Positions 1-11,636 of a stretch of DNA of 64,000 nucleotides are shown here, in pieces. A program made the position numbers and the translations under genes. Source of the stretch: Triticum aestivum (taxonomy: Eukaryota > Streptophyta > Magnoliopsida > Poales > Poaceae); NCBI RefSeq assembly GCF_018294505.1, contig NC_057801.1:430928619-430992618 (forward strand). Direction: 5' to 3'. The notes under the pieces were generated by a model, which was not told the DNA's origin, did no database searches, and saw nothing but the letters and a program-made list of their open reading frames with translations. The first letter of the stretch is position 1; each line of letters starts with the position of its first letter.

Positions 1-1288
1 CCTTTGATGAAGTTACATGGTGGCACCAGGCCTGAACAGCCTGTGTGTTCCCTACTCTGGGTAGCTGATAGGAAGGGTAAATGTTAGTTAAGTTGTGCAG
101 GGTATCTGAAGTGGGAGGAAGAATAAAAAAAAGTAAATACCACACTCGATTTCATGTTACTGACCCCATAAAGAGCAAATATGGCATAACCTGTGGTACA
201 GGTTGTGCCAAGAAGTGACAAACGATATCCCTTGAGTTGCAGTTGTCGTGTTGCCAGTGGAATGATGCCGATCAACGCAACAATAAGAACCTATAAAAAG
301 AAGTGTGTATGATAAAGAAAATGTGATTTGCACACATCAACAAAAAATCTCCCGTTGCTCATCATAATGCATGCAAGCTAAAAGAAAGCATACAAGATTA
401 CACGTTCCACAGACTAACGTAGGTACTATCAAAAGTTGGGAAACTGATACTATAAAGTATAAAACGGATGGTTTAGTTCAATTTACGCAGGGAGGGCACT
501 AAGATCTTGTTTGTACAAAAACCAAGGACCAATCATCCTTGACTACTGGTGTTTTGGCGAAACAAAACTTAAAACACTGTGTTAATCTGCTCTCACATAT
601 GCCTAATTCTGTAATAATCCTGACCATCCATTCGCTTATGATTTTGTTTGAAACTAAACTTCCATTAGGCAAATGAAGGGTCAAGATGAAGGTATTTTCA
701 TGAAGACCAGCATGCAGGCTTGGCTAAAGCAAAATATGCTCGGACTAGCAGTTAGTCTGATTAATCTCACTTACAGAAGTGAGCTGTTGTTTTACACTCC
801 ATTCAAGTAAGCCTAAAAATAGTTATCTGGTGGAGTACAAGATTGAGATGGATCTGACACTTTTAAGAGATGCACCAACTTAGACAAGACTAAGATATTC
901 AGCAAGGATTGATGTTGACATACATATAGAAAAATTACATGTGATACAGTAATTGCTGACAAAGTACATCTGTCCATTTAAGCCATTTACCCAAGCATTA
1001 ACAGAAAAATGTAATGACCGCTGATCCAACTGAAGCGAAAGTCTGCTTTGTGCTGGTCCAGCAGAATCAGCACCTACAAAATCCACGAAGATCAGATTGA
1101 CAGGTGAAGATGGCTACAACTTACTAGGTGTTCAGTGTAGAGAGATGATACGATACGAGAATATGCTTGTTATCACCTGGATCATGAGGTATTGCATTAT
1201 CATTAGCAGCTGTAGATTCTCGCTCTGTTGATGCTGGAAACTGAGAAGAGCTGGCTGAGGACATTCCTCCAGCAACAAAATCAGGACC
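1..1288 (-). CDS. Multipass membrane protein gene (TMEM33-like), partial, exons 2-4 visible
   Basis: Four pieces on the minus strand join cleanly. Exon 2 (1288-1177) reads GPDFVAGGMSSASSSQ and ends at CCAG|gtgata. Exon 3 (1073-991) ends HFSVNAW. Exon 4 (290-165) reads VLIVALIGIIPLATRQLQ and then GYRLSLLGTT. Exon 5 (64 to beyond base 1) reads LPRVGNTQAVQAW. All introns are GT-AG and the phases fit. The NAW-V junction, YRLSLLGTT and VQAW match, from memory, a plant-conserved multipass endomembrane protein resembling TMEM33. The exon starting at 290 holds two hydrophobic stretches that look like membrane segments. The C-terminal half lies outside the window. This is the only non-transposon gene seen. 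I am confident it is a real gene and less sure of the family name. Confidence 0.75.
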
Positions 1289-2451
1289 CTATAACCAAAC
1301 ACAGGATAAGAAACAAACCTAAGCTCTTATAAAACCACGTTATGCATATAAAAATAGAAGTATACCCCAAAAAGGAGACAGAAAAAACATATTAAGGCAG
1401 TCACCATCACAGCTTTAATAGCAGTGGAATAATAAAAGGAAGATGGTTTGTGAAATTACAGCAGATATCAGTGACATGATTTGGTTGGAACAAAATAAAA
1501 AGATACATGGGAAAAACGTTACAGAAGGTCTTCCTTAAAGAAAGAGGCCGTATATAGATACAACGATTTCAACAATGTAGGTAGTCCTAAAACAAATAAA
1601 GCCCCAATGTAGAACTTCAAATTTTATTTTACTTTTTTGCGAGGAAATGTAGAACTTCAATTATTTTGCCCTGCTCCCTATTTCGTACTGCAATAATTTA
1701 ATCAATTCCTTGCCATTTACAACTTTGATGGCCGTATGTACAATGTTCTAACTAGCACACTGGCAGAGGCCATAGAGTCAAATTGGGCAGAGATCAGGAT
1801 CGCTCAAATAGGCAGAAACAAATTAGAAGCACAAACAGCTAGACCAACTACGCGGACTGATTACTGAGCATTTGAAATAGAACTAATCAAGCTTGTATGA
1901 ATCTCAAGGAGTGAAATCCAAAAGGTGGGAACCGTTTGGCAGCTGCGGTTTTGTTCTAGACAAGTTGAAGGGCGAGGTTAGGTCTGAAACAAATCACCGA
2001 GGAGGCAATAATGAGGTGAATTACTTGAGGGGAAGGAGGCGAATCTTGGCGACATTGCTTAGCCACAAGCTGAAAACCGGCGGTAAAGGAAGACATGAGC
2101 GCAAGGAGGCGAGGATCTTGAGAGACCCTAACGAATTCCACCATAAGTCAGGCACGGCCTAGTCCCACAGCACTCAGTATCCCCCTCGCATCGCACATGT
2201 TCATCATCTATTGTCTCTCTCGCCAGTGAGCTGAAACTTTGAGCTCATGGCCAAACAATCTTGGGGGGTCATGTGGCGGGGGCGGCAGCAAGCGGGGCGG
2301 TTGTGTGCAGTGCGGGGAGCCAAATCGGGTGTGGGGATTAGCGAAGTCAAATGAAGTAGAGCTCCACTACAGAACAGAAGAGAAGAGAACACCAAGGGAG
2401 ATGAGTAGTACTAGTAACTGGTGAGAAGCAGAGGCAGCAGCAAAACCTAAC

Positions 2452-2700
2452 CTGCGTAAAATAATCCAGGGCCGCTTGGAACGGAGCCGGTCGCGGATTC
2501 CGATACAGTGGAGCCACGGGAAGGGGAGAGAGAGGGAGGGAGGGCGAGGGAGCCAGCCCTCCTCGAATCTAGACTTGGGCAATCTCCGACGCAAAGGCAG
2601 CAGCAGCACAGGGAGAGAGGAAGAAGACTGACCCCCTCCCTGCCTGCTGTCTCCTTCTCCTCCCCTTCTTTTTTTTCTCCTCTGATTTTTTTTCTTTTCT
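2452..2700 (-). other. Putative 5' exon and leader of the membrane-protein gene
   Basis: The minus strand carries a strong donor, TTTTACGCAG|gttagg, ending an exon at 2452. It is preceded by a pyrimidine-rich, GC-rich tract (about 2500-2700) typical of a cereal 5' leader. Joined to the exon at 1288, the phase-0 frame reads LDYFTQ|GPDFV without a stop at the junction. The N-terminal residues I remember for the family (an HFKRKFYQRYI-like stretch) are not recognisable here, so this may be leader only. A second possible upstream exon with a GTAATT donor lies near 1990-2144 on the same strand. Confidence 0.4.
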
Positions 2701-3354
2701 TTTCTTTTGCAATGCAGGCCATTGGTTATGTCGTTATGACGAACGCCCACTGCCCCACACGCCACGAAAGCGACCAGTGCGGGGGGCCCGCGACTATCGA
2801 CGGACAGTTCAGGGGCGACATCGCAACATTGAAGGGTTCCGTGGTGCCAAGTGACAAGATGCCCCTTTTTCCTTTCTTTTCTTTTCTTTTTCTGTGACCG
2901 ATAAAAAGACGTACACCACGAGTAAAAAGGGGGGAAATTCGAGTGGGGAGGAGGAGCTAAAGCAAACCGCACCAGATCTCTCTGCAGTGCGACGCCAGAT
3001 CTGCGCACCCTCAATTAAACTTTCGATCTATTTACAAATGTTTCACGGGACGCGTTTGCGGGATCTATTTCGTGTTGGAGGGCTCGCTTTCTCGCAAATA
3101 CAATAATAAGCACATATTTATCAAGTTCGTCAAGACAAGTTCATCATCATATATATACATGACTAATTGATCATCATACTAGTTCATCACCTCCAAAATC
3201 ATGCGCAACAAATGAGGTATCAAGTTTAGGTTCATGAATGCGCAATAGAACAAGGCAAAATATGTTCAAACGACATAGATCAATCAAGCAACATTCTCAA
3301 TGTTGCGAAGAACGTCGCCACCAACACCGCCCCTAACACCTTCATCACCATAAT
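2701..3354. other. GC-rich upstream region and short Harbinger-like end
   Basis: No gene is supported here. Positions 2720-2960 are CpG-rich and lie just upstream of the membrane-protein gene, so they may hold its promoter, although no convincing TATA box was seen. Positions 3047-3081 read gtttgcgggatc...gttggagggctc. This resembles the terminus at 5514-5539 and may be the end of a small Harbinger-type MITE. Positions 3100-3354 are AT-rich and resemble the 3' untranslated region of the ORF1 pseudogene that follows. Confidence 0.35.
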
Positions 3355-5379
3355 TCAAATTGACCGGAGAGCTCGCACCACCATCTTCATGAACTTGAAC
3401 CGGGGAGCTCGCACCATCATCTCCATGAACTTGAACCGGAGAGCTCGCACCACCATCACCATCATTCTTGGACCAGAAAATTGAGCACGACCACCATCAC
3501 CACCATTCACTTGGCTTGCCAAAGCACCACCTCCCATGCCGAAGCCACCATCACCGCCGCCACCACCCATGCCGAAGCCACCACCACCATTGCCGAAATA
3601 AAAGCCCCCTACAAACCCAACACGACCACCGGCCATAAGATTTTGGAGCTCCACCTTCCTCCGGAGCATGATCTCCATTCTTTTCAGCTCCCAAAATTCT
3701 CTTACCATTGCGTCCATGCCCTCCGGATTCATCATCATGAACCGTCCTCCTCGGCGGTCATCTCGTCCTTCCTCTTTTGCTCCTTAGGAAGAGCTTGCGC
3801 TCCTCGAAGGCACATCTCTTTTGCCATTTCTCCTCCTTGTGATTCTCTTTCTTCTCGGCCATGGCAACTTTTGCATCCCAATGCTTGGCTAGCATAGCCT
3901 CCTTCATCTTCGCCATCTCATCAATTTGATCCCTCAAACCGATTGCCTCGGAAGTCCCGTTGACTCTTGCTTTCTCCTTCTTGTTTCCATCTGTCTTGCC
4001 CTTGTTTCTTCCTCCTCTTAGTGCATCATCACTATCATCATCATCCACAACCTCCACTTTCATGCCTCTCTTTGGAGGGGATTCCTTGTCCCTCACCCTC
4101 CACTTCTCATTATCCCGGAGCCATTTCCAACAATGTTGAAGATTGAATGACCGGTCATTGGAGGCCGGGATTTTCTTGTAGTACTCATTGGCGATGCAAT
4201 CCTACACATAAACATTGAGAAAATTGTGAGCTCATAATCTTCCTATGCACACGACTAGGGACTTAAAGATGAAATGCTCACATAATCACCAATAGTGGAG
4301 CCACTTGGTTTTGCACTCCGCACTTGCTCCAAGAATCCGTACCAACGGGAGCAAGCATTGTTGATGGTGTCCCAACGGCCTTGAAGGCCCTTCCAAGCTC
4401 CGGCCGGATGGGAATGGCATCATTTGATGAAAGTTGTGTTCGATCCTTTGCCAATAGTTTCCATAAGTATGATCCTTGCCGGTGATGGAGTCAAGAGAGA
4501 TGCTTTCCCATGCTTTAACTAAGCACACATCCTCCGTCTCTGTGTAGTTGTCGGTCCTCCTGAACCGAGTATCATAGTCGGGCTCCAGGATCTCTTGCAC
4601 ATCATCTTCATTCTCATCGTGCACCTCCGCATCGACCTCAACATATGATGCATCAAAATCGCCAAGAGGGGCACTCAAATTCATCGTGCTCTAGGCCAAC
4701 ATCTCTGTATATGTGTAGGGCACATTTTGGCTACAAAAGTCGATGGCTAAAGCTCAATCAAGTGTTCCCAAAGGCCGAAAATGAAGATGACCGATGCAAA
4801 GCAAGCAAGAGATTTTTTTTACCCCCCGATCATTTCATCGAACACGTTGTGGGTGTGGCCGGCGGCTTGGCCGTCAATGTGGATGCCGGGGACGGCTGTA
4901 GGCGAAGGAGGTGACCGACCCCTTGACGCAATCGCCTTCTTCCTTGGAGGCTTCGCCCGCGCGCCGGCAGGGCCGGTCGAGGCGGTCTTCTTTCTCTTGA
5001 GCGGAGGACGTGGAACCGGAGCATGGGCGACACTCGATGCTGCCACGCCGAGTGCATCGCTTTGAACGAGATGGCTCCCTTGCCGCTTCCTCTTGAGGGC
5101 GGCGGCGGTGGCGGGAATTGGAGAGGCAGCAGGAGGAGTGGGAGCAGTGGGAGGCCCAGGCGGGCGGACCGATGGCAGTGGCGGCAGAGGCGTACCATAG
5201 TATGGCGCACCCAGGGGCGATGGTGGCTCATCCGCCTGAATTTTGGCGCGGCGCGGCCATACGGCGAGGTCGGAGGACGGATGGGCGGCGACATCGGGGT
5301 AGGAGACGAGAAATGGAAGCTGGTGGAAGTGGTTCGCGCCAGCTGAAAGGGGATCCAGCAAAATCAAGGGGATTCCCAC
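3355..5379 (-). pseudogene. PIF/Harbinger ORF1-type protein (Myb/SANT-like with NAM-associated C-terminus), broken
   Basis: The minus strand runs in order through four parts. First is a Pro/Ala/Lys-rich N-terminal exon (5379-about 4823) ending HTHNVFDEM. Next is an acidic and Myb-like exon (4704-4296) with NYTETEDVCLVKAWESIS and YGNYWQRIEHNF. Then comes an intron ending before DCIANEYYKKIPASNDRSF (about 4202). Last is a basic coiled-coil C-terminus (4096-3758) with DQIDEMAKMKEAMLAKHW and a Gly-rich tail. This is the DNA-binding partner protein encoded by plant PIF/Harbinger transposons. It is broken by an in-frame TAG at 4691-4693 and a one-base insertion near 4393 (after GRSLEG), which moves the WDTINNACSRW continuation to another frame. 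The 3' end holds short tandem repeats (3360-3470). Confidence 0.75.
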
Positions 5380-5513
5380 ACATATGGAGGAAATGGGCTC
5401 ATGAATGCAGGATCCGCCAAAAAAATCTGGGATGACCCGATTTGGCGGATCTGCTTGAGCCGGCGATAAAGGATGTATCCCGTAAACCGGCGGTTATTTT
5501 AGCGGATGACCTG

Positions 5514-5539
5514 GTTTGCGGGGTCTGCCAGAGATGCTC
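5514..5539 (-). repeat. Harbinger-type terminal inverted repeat end with TAA target
   Basis: Read on the minus strand this begins GAGCATCTCTGGCAGACCCC, a typical start of Triticeae Harbinger elements. It lies about 160 bases upstream of the ORF1 start codon. TAA (5540-5542) follows, which fits the TWA target preference. A perfect partner terminus at the other end was not found. Confidence 0.55.
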
Positions 5540-5542
5540 TAA

Positions 5543-6049
5543 AGCCCCATAGGACCAGCGTACCAGAGTAGCAATCATCGACGATGAAGAAAGTCATAGA
5601 TCAGAAGGATCAAATATGTAAACACCCACACGAAGACAAATGAAGACCGGATCCGAACAGATCCACCAAAGACTAGCACCTACCGAATCCCGCGAGATTC
5701 GACAGAGACAAACCTTCACACGCCCTCCAGCGATGCTAGATGCACCATCTAGACGGGGGTAGAATGTGAGAGACATTATTCCTACTAAGAGACATTACCG
5801 CCACCACATAGCCCCAACCAAGACGCTGGATTTAATAAGAATGAGAACGGGGATCCTCCCATCCGCGGCCGATTCCTCCAATGACACTAGCAGTGGCTGA
5901 ACTAGAATGCAAGCGGACCAGTAGAGATTTGAATGGCAGAGCGTGCACGACCAGGTGGTGGTACAACTTGTGTTGTTGGTATGCACGGAAGAGCCGGTAC
6001 CGAGCAGTCGACGCATTTAAGTACTTTGAGAGAAAGTATAAGGTGCATC
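5543..6049. other. Unassigned flank, split by the 6050 LTR element
   Basis: No supported coding region. The reverse strand of 5580-5770 looks like a repeated-element tail, possibly LINE-derived, but this was not verified. The last five bases, GCATC (6045-6049), are the left target-site copy of the LTR element that follows. In the ancestral sequence this stretch was contiguous with 17363-17779. Confidence 0.4.
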
Positions 6050-6936
6050 TGTTGGCATTCTAGGAACCAGGGTACCCAGACTTGCCTACATGCGGCCCAC
6101 GGCGTGGCTCCCTTGACGGCCTGGTACATCCGATCTTCAGCAACGACGAGTCAAGACCCTCGCAAGGGGCCAAGCCTCGTGAGGCGGACGACACCAAGAC
6201 CTCCCGAAGGAGCGGCTTCCCCAGGTGGCCTCCTGAGGAGCGGAGATTTCTATGCAAGCACCCACCTCATGAGGCTGAGGTGACGCCAGCCATGGTGACC
6301 AAGGCCAGGCGCGCGCCAGCGGGCACAGAGCGACAAGTTTCCTCTTTGGTGCTAAGGAGGCAAGCACAGGCGCAGAGTCCTAAGGAATCAACCAAAGGTT
6401 ACCGTTTGCATGCAACAAGACCACGACCGCCAGAACGGTAGGATGTATGTCATCGCTGAGCCCACCATTACGTCACGACCAGAAGCTTTGCAGGCAAAGA
6501 CCACCTTTCATCAGGATAAGATGTACTACTTGTCCCCCTTCAAAATTGGCCACTGTGGGATCCCTTCCCGCCTAAGTTTTGGGGGAAGAGGACCGAGGCC
6601 ACTATAAGTATAGCCTAGCCACCACCATATGAGGGATCGGACCCCCGGAGGTCAAACCCCTTGAGCTCATTCCACCCATAGAGCAGACCTCGCAAGGCTG
6701 TTCGTCCTTGTACTAGTTCATCCTTAGCCCCCGCGAGGCTAATCCACCACAAAGCAGGAGTATGGTTTTACACCGCAAGGTGGTCGGAACCTGGGTAAAC
6801 TGTTGTGTCCATTTCCTTTCCAGTTCATCGAGCGAGGTCGTGAGAGCAGTGAGTTGGCTAGCTAGAGAAGTTGAGTTCTTCACACACGCCCCAGAGTTCG
6901 AACCTTTCTTGGGTCTACGGAGCTCGGAATCCGACA
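6050..6936 (+). repeat. 5' LTR of the Tat-type element
   Basis: An 887-base LTR beginning TGTTGGCATTC and ending CCGACA. A TATA-like box, TATAAGTA, lies at 6603-6610. It holds about 107 bases (roughly 6437-6543) that are absent from the 3' LTR. Confidence 0.85.
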
Positions 6937-6938
6937 TT

Positions 6939-6958
6939 TGGCGCGCCAGGTAGGGGGC
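6939..6958 (+). promoter_or_regulatory. Primer binding site
   Basis: TGGCGCGCCAGGTAGGGGGC starts two bases after the LTR end. Its position and leading TGG fit a tRNA-primed minus-strand start. I did not identify the tRNA with certainty. Confidence 0.7.
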
Positions 6959-7009
6959 GTGTCGAAGCCTGTCTTCCATCAGTTGTTTCGCCATCGCTCT
7001 GCTATTCTC

Positions 7010-8517
7010 ATGGCGGACTCTCGTCGAGTTTGTGCCGAGCATCAGGCAGCCCTCGCTGCACGCGTCGCTCAGACGACGCCTGCGGGCAATGGTGCTCCCC
7101 GCCCTTCCCCGTCGCTTGTGGCCAACGCTGCCACCGGCCCCATGAACCACGAGTAGCCGGACTCGTCACTGCCGCCCTCCATGCGACGCGACGGCCGCAC
7201 CACCACTCCATCGCTGACCCCGATCGCTGCTCGTCTTTCCATGCTCGTCGTAGGCCGGCAAAAACACAGTCGGCACTTCTCATGGCGCATGAGCTTCTGC
7301 GCTACCGTCCGGCCGATGGCCTCTACAAGGACAGGCCGGACTGCATCGCCAAGCTTGTTGGTGCTGCTGGAGAGGCTCCTGTGCTGTCTCGTTCACTGCC
7401 TGGTGGGTGACGTGTCTCACGCGCGCCTCCTCCTCCTCTCCAGCAAGATGTCATCCCTGAGCCAAGGCGTGAGGCCCCTCGGCGTGACCTACCGCGCAGG
7501 GCGCCCACGCACGATGAAGAAAGCTGTCGGGTTGTGCAGCGGCCCCAGGGAGAGGCGCATGCGCTCCCAGCTCCTCTGGCGCCCCCGCATCAAGACCGCG
7601 TGCAACCCGAGGTGGTTGCATGTGGGCATCAAGATCAGGCTCCCCCTCCGCGACGAACCCCTGTGGCCACGACGGGGTGCCAAGTGTTTACTCCGGAGCT
7701 TCGCCCTGTCGTCTGGCCCGACAAATTCAAGCCAGATCTGCCTCGGCGCTATGATGGCACCCCTGACCCAGCAGAGTTCCTCCAGCTCTACAAGCTGAGC
7801 ATCGAGGCGGCGAGCGGCAACAAGAAGGTCATGGTGAACTAGTTCCCCATGGCTCTCAAGGATGGCGCGCGCTCGTGGCTCCTGAATCTCCTGGTGGGGT
7901 CGATCTCCTCCTGGGACGAGCTGCGGGAGCGTTTTATCGCCAACTTCCAAGGCACCCGCGACCGCGCTCCTGCCGCTGGCGACCTACGGCGCATCAAGCA
8001 GCAACCAGGGGAGACCTTGCACAAATACATCCAGCGCTTCACCAACGTCCGCCTCAAGATCCCCAAGGTGTCGGACGAGGCCATCATCTCAGCGTTCACT
8101 GATGGCGTTCAGGACGTCAAGATGAAGGAGGAGCTCGCCATACACGAGGACTCGTGCTCAGCTCTGGAGATGTTTAACATGGCGACCAGGTGCGCAAGGG
8201 CAGAAGAAGGTTGTCTCTCGCTCCTCGAGCTCCCAGAGGCGTACCCAGAAGACAAGATGGCCAAGGCGAAGGACGTGAAGTGCAAGGGTCCGGCGGTGCT
8301 CGCGGCTAAGCCCGAGATGAAGCGCGGTTGTGATCACCCTGAGTCTTCCAAAGGCAATCGCCTGTCCTACGTCTTCCACAGTGTACATAGCCACAACACC
8401 AATGGATGCCAAGAGCTCAGGGCCATCCGGGACAGGCGCCTCGGCCGCCGCCCTGAGCGCAACGACCGTGGCTATGGCCGCAGAGGAGGCCGATGGGACA
8501 ATCGCGACCCCCTTTAG
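7010..8517 (+). pseudogene. Tat-type gag, degraded
   Basis: A short start (MADSRRVCAEHQAALAARV at about 7010) is followed by the main capsid frame at 7534-8517. It includes RYDGTPDPAEFLQLYKLSIE, then DGARSWLLNL, SWDELRERFIANFQGT and QQPGETLHKYIQRF, the standard retrotransposon gag core. An in-frame TAG at 7840-7842 interrupts it, where the family usually has Trp (NWFPMALK). The C-terminal Arg/Gly-rich region (RRPERNDRGYGRRGGRW) ends at a stop at 8515. The upstream linker sits in other frames, so the gene is non-functional. Confidence 0.75.
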
Positions 8518-9718
8518 GGTTGGCGCGACCAGACTCGTGAGGACCGATGGCAGGACCAGCCTCGCGATGGTCCATGGTGGGACCAGCCTCATGAGGATCG
8601 CCCTCAGGGAAACGCTAGCCTCCCTCCGCTGCCACCGCCACCAAGAAGGAACGACGACCATTGCCAGGATGATGGGGTTGGGGGCTTCCAAGAGCCTCGT
8701 GCTATCACCTGCATCCTGGGAGGTGCTCAGGCCCCCGCCTCCCATTGCATCTTCAAGCGGTTCGTTCGTGAGGTGAACGCGGCCCTTCCCAAGCTCGAGG
8801 TGTCGCGTCCACTCAGGTGGTCCAAGTACTCCATCACCTTTGACTCTTCAGACTAGCTCAAGTGCGCGGCCACTTCAGGTGCGCTCCCGATGCTCTGTTC
8901 ACCAACCATCAGCAACGTCCTCGTCCCCAAGACACTCATTGATGGTGGTGCAGGGCTCCATGTCCTCTCCGTCAAGACTTTCGACAGGCTCCAGGTGCCA
9001 TACGACTAGCTTCAGCCCACCAAGCCATTCTCAGGAGTGATCGACGGCTCTACCCACCCCATAGGGCAGATCAGTCTCCCCGTCACCTTTGGCAAGCGAG
9101 ACAACTACCCACTGAGCTCATAGAATTTGACGTCGCTCACATTTGCCTTCCATACAATGCCATCCTCGGATACCCAGCCCTCGCCAAGTTCATGGCGGCG
9201 AATCACCACGGCTACAGCATCCTCAAGATGCCAGGAAGCTGCGGCATCATCACGATCGCCTACAATGAAAAGGACGCGGTGTGCTCCCTCGAGCGCGCCT
9301 ACCAGGCTATGGCGGTCGAGAACTCAGATGGCGAGGGCACCACCCATCCCCCTGAGGCCGTCCCCAAGAAGAAGAAGAAGCTCCTCCTCAGGGGCCCTCA
9401 GGAGGCTGGGGCGCCTGACGATCGTGCTTCAAGCCCCGCGCCCTTTGCTGGGCGCCTTTCCCTCTTGCATAGGAAGGCGCTCCTGGTGCCCCCCTCAGGT
9501 TGGGCTCAGGGGCTCTCCTCTGGAGGGCCTCTGACCTGACCAGCGTCACGAGGGAGGCGTTCGGGCACCATGTGGAGGCGTGCTTCAACGCGTGCTTCCG
9601 AGAGCAAGGCACAGGGTGCGAGGCACCAAGCGCGCAGGAGTTCATCACTAGGGCAATCGAGGATCTTCAGGAGGTGCGGGCCATGCGTGGCGAGCGCCGC
9701 CCGCGTCGCTCAGTGTAA
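8518..9718 (+). pseudogene. Protease and linker region of the Tat-type element, frameshifted
   Basis: LIDGGAGLHVLS (around 8935-8970) is the aspartic-protease active-site motif (D-G-G-A). It is followed by SGVIDGSTHPIGQISLPVTFG and then, after several stops and frame changes, LGYPALAKFMAANHHGYSILKMPG (9170-9235) and a Lys-rich linker. This is the usual order between gag and reverse transcriptase in Tat elements. Stops at several points make it inactive. Confidence 0.65.
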
Positions 9719-9903
9719 CTACCGCCCAGGACACGAGCGGCGAGCTGCGCATCTGCGTCAACATCCTGGGCCTCAACAAGGCTGCTTCCCAGAAGCTCTT
9801 CCGGTCGTCCCATGTTGGCAGGTGTGGAGACCACGCTCACAGCTATGTCTGCATGCCGTTCGGCCTGCCGGGCGCGGCTATCTCACTCCAGCGCTGCATG
9901 TAG
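9719..9903 (+). pseudogene. Reverse transcriptase remnant
   Basis: The frame reads SGELRICVNILGLNKAASQK, then SYVCMPFGLPGAAISLQRCM and a stop. These match the RT blocks R-x-C-V-D-Y-R-x-L-N-K and M-P-F-G-L-x-N-A, but the bases between them are missing. The metal-binding D-D block and all later pol domains are absent. The next readable sequence (AHEARRQAILTEEE) resembles the tail of the integrase region, implying one large internal deletion. Confidence 0.6.
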
Positions 9904-10946
9904 GGTGTCCTAGCGGCTCATGAAGCCAGGCGCCAGGCAATCCTAACAGAGGAGGAGCCGAAGCCTTCGGAGCCCGGAGGCTCAGGAGTCTGCTGGCTCA
10001 TGAGGAGCAACTTATGTGGCGCGCATCTCCAGCTACTTCAACACTTCTACCCCAACAGTGCTAGGTGACTTTTTAGTTGTTCAGTTGAGGGCGCCCCTTG
10101 GGCTGCATTATCCTCAAGCTATATGGGTCCGCCCTGCAGCGTGTATCATTTTGCGCATCTATTAGAATTGGCTTCACCCTTTCATGAGTTGCTTTATATT
10201 ATTACCTGCATGTCCGGTGCTTCGCCACCACGAACGTCGTGCGCACTTACGAACCCGCCTGCGACCGCCTCATGATTAAGGATTGGCACGGCGTCTGTGC
10301 TCGGGTTCGTCCCTGCAGCGTCGCTAAACCCAAGTGGCCGAGCTCTGTCTCGCGGGCTAGTCCCGTGTACGTCACCTCCCGTGGCCCTTGGTGCCTTGTT
10401 CTCGCATGAGCTAATCATGAGCAAATGAGCCAGGGCGAGCGGCACGGCGTCTCGCCACCGCGGGAGCCGCGCGCCGGTTGTCTTTCTTCAGGGTTGTTAC
10501 ATGAGAAGTCTGGGCACGTCGTTTGTGCTCGGGTCTGTCCCTGCAGCTCGACAAATCCAGTGGCTGAGCTCTTTCTGGCGGGCCGGCCCTGTTCATGCCA
10601 CCTCTTGGGGTCGCTGGTGTTTGGCCTTCTTATGCAATATCCTTCAGAAATTCACTCGGCGCAGGTGACATAACCATCTCGCAGGATCTCCATGAGCATC
10701 CCAACCAAGAATTCAGGCACACCCGCCTTGAGGTAGGGCCTCGTGAGTCCCGCGTTGGCTCACGGGTGCCCATATACACCTCCTCTAGTCCTGTCGTACA
10801 AGCCACGTGCCAAGACGGGGCTGTACATGCCCCGGAGTATCCCCTTAGAGGGAGCTCCCACCCACGCACCAGTGGAAGCCCCATGCTTTGCGCTGGCAGA
10901 CGACACGGTCCCAACATGATCAAATCAACCATCACCCAACATGATC
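9904..10946 (+). other. Post-pol region of the Tat-type element
   Basis: GC-rich degenerate sequence with no supported gene. It follows the integrase tail and would lead towards the antisense gene. Its right end is a repair-like junction with the nested LTR element: CCCAACATGATC occurs twice (10910-10921 and 10935-10946) around 13 bases. Confidence 0.5.
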
Positions 10947-11636
10947 CCAAAGGATTTACTTGGCACTTTATTGAAACAAAAGCAATAAAACATGATTAAT
11001 ACAATAATCTAATCATGTGAACACACAAAAACAGTGGGTAAAAGTGTTGGGTTGTCTCCCAACAAGCGCTTTTCTTTAATGCCTTTTAGCTAGGCATGAT
11101 GATTTCAATGATGCTCGCATAAAAGATAAAAGTTGAAACATAACAAGAGCATCATAAATCATAAGTTCCTCTCTCATAATAATTTTCAGTAGCATCATGA
11201 ATAGATTCATCCATATAATCATCACATAAAGCATTCTTTTCATGATCCAAAAGCATAAAAGATTTATCACTCTTTATGGCATACACGTCATCATAATAAT
11301 CATTGTAAGTAGCAACTTTGTTCTCATCATACTAAATTGAAACCTCTTCCAAAATAGTGGATGTATCACTAAATAAAGTCATGACCTCTCCAAATCCACT
11401 TTCATCAATATTTTAATAAGATCCAACACCCTCCAAAATAGTGGGATCACTAATGCCTAGAGTTGACACTCTTCCAAACCCACTTTCATCATTGTAATCA
11501 TCATAAATAGAAGGCATGCAATCATCATAATAAATTTTCTTATCGAAAGTAGAAGGAATCAAAGGATCATATTCATTATGCAAAGCATCCCCAAGCTTGG
11601 GACAAGCATTATTTCAGCAAATAAATCTTCAAGCAT

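Noticed and set aside
2367..3014. Long open frame of 215 codons on the minus strand
   Set aside because: It runs through the GC-rich leader and upstream region of the membrane-protein gene, has low-complexity Lys/Arg composition, and reads through the donor at 2452.
3355..5542. Harbinger ORF1 and the transposase at 34531 as one divergent element
   Set aside because: Attractive because they would be head to head, but a Harbinger-type terminus with a TAA target at 5514-5542 closes the ORF1 element before the transposase region. Two elements are more likely.
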